DNA of 64,000 nt from Streptomyces sp. NBC_00620 (lineage in GTDB: Bacteria; Actinomycetota; Actinomycetes; Streptomycetales; Streptomycetaceae): contig NZ_JAPENY010000001.1 of the NCBI RefSeq assembly GCF_026341825.1, positions 3,782,001 to 3,846,000 of the forward strand, in the 5' to 3' direction. A program made the translations under genes and the position numbers. Below the pieces are notes generated by a model, which was not told where the DNA came from, did not search any database, and worked only from the letters and a program-made list of their open reading frames with translations. Below, piece by piece: positions 26,839-34,583 of the stretch. The number at the start of each line of letters is the position of its first letter. Positions within the stretch are counted from its first letter, which is position 1.

Positions 26839-27480
26839 TCAGTCGGCTGCCGCACGGGGTTGGCGTACGCCCCCCAGCCGCACAGCGTCCGCCTCCTGAG
26901 CCGCACGCTCCAGCCGAAGTCGACGCTCCTCCCGCGACGCCGCGTCGCCGGACGCCATGTCGTCGTTCCCGGGCCGGTGTCCCACAGCCCCGTCGATGAG
27001 TTCCCGGATGATGTCGGCGTGCCCGGCGTGCCGGTCGGTCTCGGTGATCACGTGGACGAGCGTTCGGTGGAGCGTGACCGTCTTCCGCATCTCCTTCCGC
27101 ATGTCACCGGGCAGACGGCCGAGCGCGTCGAGGGCCAGCGCGTCGATCGTCGCGTCCGAGTGGGCCCACACCCGGCGGTACCGCCCGACGATCTCCTCAC
27201 GGGTCTCATCGGCCGTCGCCCAGAGGTCCGAGTCCGGCTCGGCGTCGCTGCCGGGGACCCAGGGCGGGGTCGGCCCGCCGAACGGCCTGTCGTAGGTGTC
27301 CCCGAGGTACACGGCCTCGGCACCGGTCATGTGCTTGACCAGCCCCAGCAGGTTGGTACCGGTCGGAGTCATCGGCCGGCGGATGTCGTACTCCGACAGC
27401 CCTTCGAGCTTCCAGAGCAGAGTGTCGCGAGCGTCCTGAAGATGGATGCGGAGGTCGTCCTTGGGGTCTGATCCGATCAT
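26839..27480 (-). CDS. DinB/DUF664 family protein
   Basis: The 213-residue protein starts at ATG 27480, overlapping the MFS stop by four bases. It has the DinB four-helix fold with likely metal ligands in GLVKHMTGAEAVYLGD and ITETDRHAGHADIIRELI. DUF664 members relate to mycothiol- or bacillithiol-dependent transferases. It is probably a cytoplasmic thiol transferase acting on a small molecule. The coupling to an efflux-type MFS transporter suggests joint detoxification. Confidence 0.88.
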   Translation of the reverse strand: MIGSDPKDDLRIHLQDARDTLLWKLEGLSEYDIRRPMTPTGTNLLGLVKHMTGAEAVYLGDTYDRPFGGPTPPWVPGSDAEPDSDLWATADETREEIVGRYRRVWAHSDATIDALALDALGRLPGDMRKEMRKTVTLHRTLVHVITETDRHAGHADIIRELIDGAVGHRPGNDDMASGDAASREERRLRLERAAQEADAVRLGGVRQPRAAAD

Positions 27481-28742
27481 GCGGTCAGTCTGCCGCTCGG
27501 GCGATCGGCGTTCACCACCTTTTTCGGTGCCTCGAACTGAGCCTGCTCGGCGTGCTGTTGACGCTGGGCCCATCGGACGGCGAGCGGCGCCGCCAGACCC
27601 GTCAGGGCGAACAGTGCGCCTACGACGTACCAGCCGGGGCGGCCCCAGGTGATGCAGAGCGAGATGAGCAGGACCGGTCCGAGGGCTTCGGCCAGGCCGG
27701 CGCCCAGGCCGAACACGCCCAGGTACTGGCCGGTGGCGCGCTCCGGGGCGAGGGCGAAGGACACCTCGAACCCGGCGGCAGAGTGCCACAGTTCGCCCAC
27801 CGCGTGGATCACCACGGCGGCCAGAAGCAGGGTCGCGGCAGCCCATGCCGGTATCCCCGCGGCGAGTGAGATCAGTGAGCAGGAGACGAGAAAGGCCACA
27901 CCCGACCGGCGGTAGGCGCTTCCGCCGGCCGTGGGGGAGTCGATGCCGCGGCTGGCCCGTACCTGGAACGCGATGACGATCACGGTGTTGACGAGCATGG
28001 TGCCCGAGATGAGCCAGCGCGGCGCGGTGGTCGCCACGACCAGCCAGAGCGGCAGGGCCACGGTCAGCACCTTGAACTGGATGGCCATCACGCCGTCGAG
28101 GGCGGTGAGCAGGAGGTAGGGGCGGTCCCGCAGGGCGAGCCGGCGTGGGCCGCCACCAGTGGCGGGGGCGGGCGCGACCGCGGGCAGGCGGACCAGGACG
28201 ACCGCCGAGGCCGCGGTGGAGGCCGCGATGCCGAGAACGAGAAGCTCGTAGGCGCTGTGCGTGCCGACCTGCACGGCCCAGCCCGCCAGCAGCGCGCCGA
28301 GGGAGATGCCCACGTTGGTCACCGAACGGAGATAGGCCCGGAACTCCTGCGGCCGGTCACCTCCGTAGTGCCTGATGAGCGGGCTGCGCGCGGCAACTCC
28401 GGCCGCCTGCGCCCCAGTTGCCGCGCACACCGCCAGCACGAACGGCCAGAAGCTGTCAGCCAGTACGAAGCAGGCGGTAGCCGCCGCCCGGACGACAAGG
28501 GTGGCCGCGTAGACGCCCCGCGCTCCATACCTGTCCGCGAGGTGCCCCGCGCCGAAGCCCAGGGCGAGCGAGACGAAACCGGCGATGCCGAGCCCCAACC
28601 CCACCTGGGCCGCCGGGAGATGAACCGACTGGGTGAAGTACAGAACCCCGGCGGTCAGGTAGAGGCCGCTGCCGATGGTGTAGATGAAGTTCGATGCGGC
28701 GAGGACGCGCTGAGGTCCGGCATCCGGCAGCAAGTTGGGCAT
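27477..28742 (-). CDS. major facilitator superfamily transporter
   Basis: The protein has 421 residues from ATG 28742, with GGAG seven bases ahead. About twelve hydrophobic segments run through the sequence. The MFS loop 2-3 motif appears as GHLADRYGARGVY near residue 60. The central loop (PAPATGGGPRR) and the substitution pattern suggest a drug or metabolite exporter. It is first in an operon with the DinB gene and is preceded by an AT-rich palindrome. Confidence 0.92.
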   Translation of the reverse strand: MPNLLPDAGPQRVLAASNFIYTIGSGLYLTAGVLYFTQSVHLPAAQVGLGLGIAGFVSLALGFGAGHLADRYGARGVYAATLVVRAAATACFVLADSFWPFVLAVCAATGAQAAGVAARSPLIRHYGGDRPQEFRAYLRSVTNVGISLGALLAGWAVQVGTHSAYELLVLGIAASTAASAVVLVRLPAVAPAPATGGGPRRLALRDRPYLLLTALDGVMAIQFKVLTVALPLWLVVATTAPRWLISGTMLVNTVIVIAFQVRASRGIDSPTAGGSAYRRSGVAFLVSCSLISLAAGIPAWAAATLLLAAVVIHAVGELWHSAAGFEVSFALAPERATGQYLGVFGLGAGLAEALGPVLLISLCITWGRPGWYVVGALFALTGLAAPLAVRWAQRQQHAEQAQFEAPKKVVNADRPSGRLTA

Positions 28743-28785
28743 GACGTGGCTCCGCGTCCGTGGCAGGCGGTAAGGGCCGGTCAAG

Positions 28786-28813
28786 CTTGTTGCATATTAC
28801 TTGCAATAACAAG
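28786..28813. promoter_or_regulatory. AT-rich palindromic operator before the MFS-DinB operon
   Basis: CTTGTT (28786-28791) and AACAAG (28808-28813) flank TTGC-N9-GCAA (28790-28806). This is the only AT-rich patch nearby and sits 44 bases upstream of the MFS start. A MarR- or TetR-like repressor site is plausible, but no regulator gene is adjacent. Confidence 0.55.
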
Positions 28814-28832
28814 AGTGGGGCGATTGATTGGG

Positions 28833-29543
28833 CTACCGACGGCTCTCGCTGCTGTGTGTGGGTGTCGGCGCGGGCGTCCCGGTCGCGTCGGACGGCGTGC
28901 CGTACTTCTTGATGTCGCTCACCGTCGAGAGTTGTACGCCGTCCCAGCGGAACCGCATGACCTGCTCGGCGCCGTCATCGCTCGCCGCGTGCAGCAGCAG
29001 GTCGCTGCCGTGGGTGTGGACGGCCACGTGCCTGCCGGTGGTGGTCAGGACCGGGTAGACCTTCCCGTCGCGCACGGAGTAGACGGCGAGGAGTGTGTGG
29101 CCGCCCTCCGTGTCGACGGCCACCAGGAGCTCGGGGTTGCTGTTGCCCGACAGGTCCATGTACTGGGGCGACCGGATGCCCGGCTGTCCCGGACTGTCGA
29201 TCAGTGGATGGTCGGCGTGCGGCTCCATTTCGGGATCGGCGCGCATGATCGCCCGTACGTCCATCCCGGCCAGCCCCTCGGGGCCGACGGCCGGCAGCCC
29301 CTTCAGCGCCTCCGGCGACCGGTACGCGGAGGTGTCGGCGCCGGGCGACGCGGAGGGCGTGCCCGGCCAGGCCGTCCACACCGACTCGGGCCCCGGCGGC
29401 GCGAACGGTGGCTCGGGCACCCGCGCGCCCAGCGTGTTCGTACTGGGGCGGCTGAGTGAGAGCACGCCGGAGGCCGCCGTGGCGACGCAGGCGACCATCG
29501 CGGCGAGGCAGGCGCCGAGGAAGAGACCGAAACGCAGGTTCAT
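28833..29543 (-). CDS. secreted or membrane-anchored protein of unknown function
   Basis: The 236-residue protein from ATG 29543 (MNLRFGLFLGACLAAMVACV) has one N-terminal hydrophobic segment. A proline/serine/glycine-rich linker leads to a beta-rich domain: MDLSGNSNPELLVAVDTEGG, TLLAVYSVRDGKVYPVLTTTG, DLLLHAASDDGAEQVMRFRWDG. This resembles an integrin/FG-GAP-like single blade, but no family was assigned. The frame extends to 29603 without a better start. The downstream MFS gene is separated by an operator and is probably a different transcript. Confidence 0.7.
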   Translation of the reverse strand: MNLRFGLFLGACLAAMVACVATAASGVLSLSRPSTNTLGARVPEPPFAPPGPESVWTAWPGTPSASPGADTSAYRSPEALKGLPAVGPEGLAGMDVRAIMRADPEMEPHADHPLIDSPGQPGIRSPQYMDLSGNSNPELLVAVDTEGGHTLLAVYSVRDGKVYPVLTTTGRHVAVHTHGSDLLLHAASDDGAEQVMRFRWDGVQLSTVSDIKKYGTPSDATGTPAPTPTHSSESRR

Positions 29544-29891
29544 GGCACAACCGTCGAGACAGGGGCGGGTGGGCGCTGTCGACGGTAGCGGCCGCTTCAT
29601 CACGGAAATCGGGACGTTCTGTAACAGGGGGCCTTAATTCCCTTGGGGAACCTGAGGTCGGGACTTCTGGCCTGTCCGGTGGTCCCGGACCGGCTGATCG
29701 TGTGGTGGTTGCGGATGCGGATGGCGAGTGCGCCCAACCGGAAGTCGCAGTGCTTCCTTCGGCCGGACGGGGCTGAGGCGAGCGTGAGGGTAGCCGTCAG
29801 GACCGCAGAGGATGGCGAGCGGCCGGTTTGTGCGGGATGCCGTAGGTGCGGGTGTGCTGCCGCGTCGTGGTGGCGATGATCATCCGTTGAT
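29544..29891. other. intergenic stretch with no supported gene
   Basis: About 350 bases between the secreted protein and the TetR gene. Open frames exist on both strands, but none has a binding site, a family resemblance or coherent composition. Nothing more is claimed. Confidence 0.5.
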
Positions 29892-29919
29892 TTGTACATC
29901 TGTTCTTAAGGCTTATACG
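29892..29919 (+). promoter_or_regulatory. candidate promoter for tetR, possibly leaderless
   Basis: TTGTAC (29892-29897), a 16-base spacer and TATACG (29914-29919) resemble a housekeeping promoter in an AT-rich pocket. A start about seven bases on would fall at 29926-29929, that is at the ATG itself, so the mRNA may be leaderless. There is no good ribosome binding site, which agrees with this. Confidence 0.5.
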
Positions 29920-29928
29920 TTTGTGTCC

Positions 29929-30591
29929 ATGCTGCACATCGAACCGCCGTCGGCGGACCCTCCCGAAGGTGAAACGGCCAAGGAAATGGCCGGTGGTGAG
30001 CGCCGGACCTCCGCCGAATCGGGTGGCGGGCGGCGACGGACCCGTCGCAACGACCCCGGCCGCAAGACGCACATTCTGGACGCCACCCTCGACGTCATTG
30101 CGGATCATGGGGTGGCCGGGACGACGCATCGGCACATCGCTGCCCGGGCCGGCGTGCCGCTCGGGTCGATCACCTACCACTTCGCCAGCTTGACCGATCT
30201 CCAGACGCAGGCGTTCGCCCGGCATGTCGAACTGCAGTCCGCGGTGTTTGAGAATCTGTTCGAGGATGTCGAAACGCACGAGCAATTCGTTGATGTCCTG
30301 GTCGATCTCGTCCACGGAGGTCCTGCCAGGCACCGCAGTGCGGTCCTCGGCTTCGAGCTGCACCTGGCGGCCCTCCGCAACCCCGGACTGCGAGCCCTGA
30401 CGCAGGCATGGACGGAGGACAGCCGCACCGTTCTGGCCCGTTTCACCGGCCCGGACAGCGCCGCCCGCCTGGACCCCCTGCTTGAGGGAATGATCATGCA
30501 TGCTCTGCTCACGACTGCGCCGGAGTCGCGCGAGAGGACGCGGGACGCGATCGACCAGACGCTCGGCCCAGCCGGTCGGCCGGGATCGTGA
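29929..30591 (+). CDS. TetR/AcrR family transcriptional regulator
   Basis: The protein has 220 residues from ATG 29929. The first 35 are disordered and charged. The DNA-binding domain is RKTHILDATLDVIADHGVAG, then TTHRHIAARAGVPLGSITYHF at about residues 45-90. The C-terminal ligand domain is ordinary in length. It overlaps the broken MFS gene by four bases (GTGA), so it probably once controlled that transporter. Confidence 0.9.
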   Translation: MLHIEPPSADPPEGETAKEMAGGERRTSAESGGGRRRTRRNDPGRKTHILDATLDVIADHGVAGTTHRHIAARAGVPLGSITYHFASLTDLQTQAFARHVELQSAVFENLFEDVETHEQFVDVLVDLVHGGPARHRSAVLGFELHLAALRNPGLRALTQAWTEDSRTVLARFTGPDSAARLDPLLEGMIMHALLTTAPESRERTRDAIDQTLGPAGRPGS

Positions 30592-30979
30592 CCGGAGCGT
30601 CTGCCGCCGTCCCGGCGGCGCCGACAGCGCGGGAGGTGACGGCGGGTGCGAGGGCGACCTACGCGGTCTTCGCCGGTCTGGGGCTCGCCGGGTCGACCTG
30701 GTCCTCCCGGCTCCCCGAGGTCCGCACGCAGCTGAATCTCGACTCGGCATCACTGGGACTCCTGCTGCTCACCATCGCCGTCGGCGGCGTGATCGTGCTG
30801 CCTCTGTCAGGAACGTCGTCACACGCATCGGCCCCCGCCGGGCCGTCACCGTCGTCGCACTGCTCGTCAGCACGAGCCTCATGGCCCTGTCCGCTGTGAT
30901 CGCCGGGACCACCCGCCGGTCCCCCGACAACCACACGCAGAGCGGCTCCGACACCCAGGCACGCACCGCTGTCATGTGA
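30588..30979 (+). pseudogene. truncated, frameshifted MFS transporter
   Basis: GTG 30588 opens an MFS N-terminus: ARATYAVFAGLGLAGSTWSS, RLPEVRTQLNLDSASLGLLL, LTIAVGGVIVLPLSG. The frame then breaks near 30806-30815. Another frame carries on with the expected VVTRIGPRRAVTVVALLVST and LMALSAVIAGTTR before degenerating and stopping at 30979. Only the first three helices of about twelve remain, so it cannot be functional. It has one frameshift plus loss of the rest by deletion. Confidence 0.85.
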
Positions 30980-31002
30980 GAACGAACCCCTTGGAGACCC
31001 CC

Positions 31003-32136
31003 ATGACCCGCCACGCGCCCGTGATCGCCGTCCCCGAGGCCGAGCTGAACGAGCTGCGCTCACGGCTGCTCAACACACGCTGGCCGACCCCCTGGCCCGC
31101 CACAGGCTGGGAGGCCGGCACCGACTTCGGCGAACTGCGACGCCTCGTCACCTACTGGGCCTCCGAATACGACTGGCGTGTCCACGAAGCCACCATCAAC
31201 GCCCTGCCGTCCCATCTCGCAGATATCGACGGAACCCCCGTCCACTACCTCCGCTTCGACGGCGAACACCCCGGCGCCCTGCCGATCGTCCTGACCAACG
31301 GGTGGCCCAGTTCCTTCCTCGAACTGACCACCCTCGCCCGTCGGCTGGCCACGCCGTCGCGGTACGGGGGCGACGCCGCCGACGCGTTCACCGTCATCGT
31401 CCCCTCGCTGCCCGGATTCGCCTTCTCACCTCAGCGGCCCTCGCTCTCCGAGCGGCCGCAGACCCACGAGATCTGGCACCGGCTCATGCACGGCGAACTC
31501 GGCTTCGCACGCTACGCCGCGCACGGCGGCGACCTGGGCGCCGGCATCACCTCCCGGCTCGGTGAAGCCCACCCCGAGGCCGTGGCGGGCATCCATCTGA
31601 CGGCGGTCGCCGGCCCGGTCGCCTATGACGCGGCCGGTGTCACCCCCGAGGAGCAGGAGTACCTCGATTCCGTCGCGATGTGGTCCGCGGAAGAGGGCGG
31701 GTACCAGCACCAACAGAGCACCCGCCCTCTCACCCTGAGCTACGGTCTGGCCGACTCACCGACCGGGCTGCTCGCCTGGATCGTCGAGAAGTACCGTGCG
31801 TGGAGCGACTGCGGGGGAGACCTGTCGTCCCGGTTCAGCGACGACTTCCTCCTCACACAGGCGTCGCTCTACTGGTTCACCGGCACCATCTCGACCTCCT
31901 TCCGGCCCTACTACGAATACGCCCAGCGGCTGACGAGGCGGGTGGAACGGGTCAACGTGCCCACGGCCCTCGCTCTGTTCCCGGCCGACCTCACCCAGCC
32001 GCCCCGCAGCTGGGCCGAGCGCACGTACAACATCACGAGGTACACCCGCATGCCCCGTGGCGGACACTTCGCCGCCCACGAAGAACCCGAACTCCTCGCG
32101 CACGACCTCACCGCGTTCTTCCGCGCACACCGGTGA
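31003..32136 (+). CDS. epoxide hydrolase, EHN-type alpha/beta hydrolase
   Basis: The protein has 377 residues from ATG 31003, with TTGGAG seven bases upstream. The N-terminal EHN domain shows WPTPWPATGWEAGTDFGELR and a W-x-x-E-YDWR segment. The core has the HGxP-like oxyanion region TNGWPSSFLE, the nucleophile Asp in HGGDLGAGI and the His in MPRGGHFAAHEEP. It hydrolyses epoxides to diols in the cytoplasm. The conserved catalytic residues look intact. It may belong to the same original TetR cluster. Confidence 0.92.
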   Translation: MTRHAPVIAVPEAELNELRSRLLNTRWPTPWPATGWEAGTDFGELRRLVTYWASEYDWRVHEATINALPSHLADIDGTPVHYLRFDGEHPGALPIVLTNGWPSSFLELTTLARRLATPSRYGGDAADAFTVIVPSLPGFAFSPQRPSLSERPQTHEIWHRLMHGELGFARYAAHGGDLGAGITSRLGEAHPEAVAGIHLTAVAGPVAYDAAGVTPEEQEYLDSVAMWSAEEGGYQHQQSTRPLTLSYGLADSPTGLLAWIVEKYRAWSDCGGDLSSRFSDDFLLTQASLYWFTGTISTSFRPYYEYAQRLTRRVERVNVPTALALFPADLTQPPRSWAERTYNITRYTRMPRGGHFAAHEEPELLAHDLTAFFRAHR

Positions 32137-32375
32137 ACACCGAAACCCGTGAGGGTTCTTGAGCCTCAGCACCAACGCGCCCGTAGCCGGATCGACTTAC
32201 CTGTCGTCGTCGGCGCCCGGATCCCGCAGGGGCCGCGCTCGCCGCGCACGAACCGCACAGGCGCGGCGCCTTCGGCAAATCGGCACAGAGGCCCCGCCCC
32301 GCGGCAGCGGAACGATGCGAAGGTAAACAAAGCGGTAACGGGAGGTGACCGTACGGGGAGTAGGGTCCACCGGTC

Positions 32376-33641
32376 ATGAAGATCTCATTCCTGATCCACA
32401 ACGCCTACGGAATCGGAGGCACGATCACCACCACCTTCAATCTGGCCCAGGCGCTGGCCGAACGGCATGACGTGGAGATCGTCTCCGTGCTGCGGCACCG
32501 GGAGCGCCCGAACTTCACCCCGGACCCGAGAGTGGCGCTGCGGGCGCTGGTGGACCTACGGCACGAGAAAGAGCATCCGCTGCATGGGAGACCGGCCAAG
32601 GTGTTCCCCTCCGCCGAGTACCGCTACCAGCAGTACAGCGAGCTGACCGACCAGCGGATCGGCGAGCACCTCGAGGCGATCGAAGCCGACGTGGTCATAG
32701 GCACCCGACCGGGAATCAACGTCCACCTCGCGCTCCAGGCTCCGCGCCGCGTCGTACGCATCGGGCAGGAGCACCTCACCCTGGAGAACCATCCGCCGCG
32801 GCTGCGCACCGCACTGCGCCGGGCCTACCCGCGGCTCGATGCTCTCACCACGGTCACGAAGGCGGACGCCGCCGACTACCGGCGCAGGATGCTGCTGCCC
32901 GGGGTCCGGGTGGAAGCGCTCCCGAACAGCGTTCCCGACCCTGCGCTGGTGGCCGCGGACGGCACCGCGAAGGTGGTGGTCGCGGCCGGCCGACTGGTGC
33001 CGGTGAAACGCTACGACCTGCTCATCGAGGCGTTCGCCCCGGTCGCGGCCGCATACCCGGACTGGCGACTGCGCATCTACGGCAAGGGGGAGGAGCACGA
33101 CCGGCTCCGGCGGCTCATCGAGGACCTCGGTCTGTGGGACAACGTGTTCCTGATGGGCGCGGCGTCCCCCATGGAGGCGGAGTGGGTCAAGGGCTCCATC
33201 GGCGCGGCCGCGTCCAACTTCGAGCCGTTCGGTATGACGATCGTCGAGGCGATGCGCTGCGGGCTGCCGGTGGTGAGCACCGACTGCCCCTACGGACCGC
33301 GCGAGATCATCGAGGACGGCGTCGACGGCAGACTGGTGCCCGTGCACGACCGCGACGCCCTGAGCGCCGCACTGCTGGAACTCGTCCGCGACGACGCGCT
33401 GCGCCGCCGCATGGGCCGTGCGGCCATGGAGAACGGGCGCCGGTTCGCCCCCGGACCTGTGGTGGCGCAGGCCGAGCGCCTGTTCGACGAGGTGATCTCG
33501 GCCAGAGAGTCGGGGCGGCCGGTTGTGCCGGAACGCGGCGGACTGCGCCGAGTCCTGGCGGGCAGGAGCTTCGCCGCACGCGACGCCGCCTATGCCGCGG
33601 CCGGCAGCATGCTGCGCACGGTACGGAAGGGACAGCGATGA
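32376..33641 (+). CDS. GT4-type glycosyltransferase
   Basis: This 421-residue protein has a GT-B fold. The N-terminus has MKISFLIHNAYGIGGTITTT, a glycine-rich acceptor loop. The C-terminal donor domain has AAGRLVPVKRYDLLIEAFA and the conserved E-x7-E motif region EPFGMTIVEAMRCGLPVVST. It transfers a sugar from a nucleotide donor, probably to a cell-envelope polymer. It overlaps the next gene by four bases, so the two likely act together. Confidence 0.9.
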   Translation: MKISFLIHNAYGIGGTITTTFNLAQALAERHDVEIVSVLRHRERPNFTPDPRVALRALVDLRHEKEHPLHGRPAKVFPSAEYRYQQYSELTDQRIGEHLEAIEADVVIGTRPGINVHLALQAPRRVVRIGQEHLTLENHPPRLRTALRRAYPRLDALTTVTKADAADYRRRMLLPGVRVEALPNSVPDPALVAADGTAKVVVAAGRLVPVKRYDLLIEAFAPVAAAYPDWRLRIYGKGEEHDRLRRLIEDLGLWDNVFLMGAASPMEAEWVKGSIGAAASNFEPFGMTIVEAMRCGLPVVSTDCPYGPREIIEDGVDGRLVPVHDRDALSAALLELVRDDALRRRMGRAAMENGRRFAPGPVVAQAERLFDEVISARESGRPVVPERGGLRRVLAGRSFAARDAAYAAAGSMLRTVRKGQR

Positions 33642-34459
33642 GCGCGGCACGCGCCACGGAACTCCGCGCGGACTGCACGATCGACGCGCACGGCCGGATC
33701 ACCTTCGGCCTGCGGCTGGACTCGGCCATCCACCCCCAGCTGCTGCTACGGCTCCGCCCCAAGAAGGGGCAGCCCGAACAGGTCGTTCACCTGATCGACC
33801 TGGAGCCCGCCGAGGACGGCCGCCGACGCGCCGTCCTCGATTCGGAGCCCGCTCTCGCGGAGGGCCGGTGGGACGCGTATCTCCTGCGGGAGCCGGGAGA
33901 GGAGCGGCTCCGGCTGCGCCCGGGGCTGCGGGATCAGCGGACCCTCGTCGACGGGCACACCCGTGACCGGTCGTCGCCGGTGGCCGTGCGGATCCCGTAT
34001 GCCACCAAGGACGGCTATCTCGCCGTACGGGCCTGGCTGCGCACCGCCCACTCGGAGGCCGGCGCCATCGATGTCACGGACCGGTCGATGACGGTCGCGG
34101 CCCGGCTGCACGGTGCCTCCCTCGGTGAGGGAGCCGCCGTACTGCTGCGTCGGCGGGGCGAGGCCGGCGTAGTACAGACACTCGAACCCCGTGCCGGGGG
34201 TGACGGCCGGGACTTCTCCTTCACCGTGGACCACCAGGAGTTGGCCGCTGCGGGCGGTACCGGCAGCGGCATCTGGGACGTCTTTCTCCAGCCCGCCGAG
34301 GGAGCGCCACGGGTCCGGGTCGGTCGTCTGCTCGATGATCTGGCGGACCGCAAGGAGATATTCGTCTATCCGGCCGCCACTGTCGGCGGCGTCACCCTGC
34401 GCCCCTACTACACGGTCGACAATGACCTCTCCGTGGCGGTGACGCGGACACCGTCGTAA
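33638..34459 (+). CDS. hypothetical protein coupled to glycosyltransferase
   Basis: This 273-residue protein has no signal peptide or membrane helix. It is rich in short beta-strand patterns (ITFGLRLDSAIHPQLLLRLR, LAEGRWDAYLLREPGEERL, GSGIWDVFLQPAEGAPRVRV) and shows two related halves, each ending with a W-D-(A/V)-(Y/F)-L piece followed by R-L/V-R-x-G or R-V-R-V-G. This suggests two duplicated beta domains. Homologues next to GT4 genes are often annotated only as transferases. The 4-bp overlap with the GT gene suggests a shared glycan pathway. Confidence 0.75.
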   Translation: MSAARATELRADCTIDAHGRITFGLRLDSAIHPQLLLRLRPKKGQPEQVVHLIDLEPAEDGRRRAVLDSEPALAEGRWDAYLLREPGEERLRLRPGLRDQRTLVDGHTRDRSSPVAVRIPYATKDGYLAVRAWLRTAHSEAGAIDVTDRSMTVAARLHGASLGEGAAVLLRRRGEAGVVQTLEPRAGGDGRDFSFTVDHQELAAAGGTGSGIWDVFLQPAEGAPRVRVGRLLDDLADRKEIFVYPAATVGGVTLRPYYTVDNDLSVAVTRTPS

Positions 34460-34538
34460 CGCAGGCGTCCTTGTTCATCCACCGCCTCGGGTACCTGGAG
34501 GCCGCCCCGCCGATCGTGCGGCAGGGGCGACCTTCAGG

Positions 34539-34570
34539 CCGTTGGACCGTTGGACCGTTGGGCTGTTGGG
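34539..34570. repeat. 8-bp tandem repeat before the metalloprotease stop
   Basis: CCGTTGGA occurs twice, followed by CCGTTGGG and CTGTTGGG, four units in 32 bases. It lies between the convergent GT partner gene and the M4 protease gene. It is a simple length-variable tract with no obvious terminator role. Confidence 0.65.
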
Positions 34571-34583
34571 CCGAGGCCGGAAC

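Noticed and set aside
29600..29899. minus-strand 99-codon frame before tetR
   Set aside because: No recognisable family and it overlaps the tetR promoter. Treated as non-coding.
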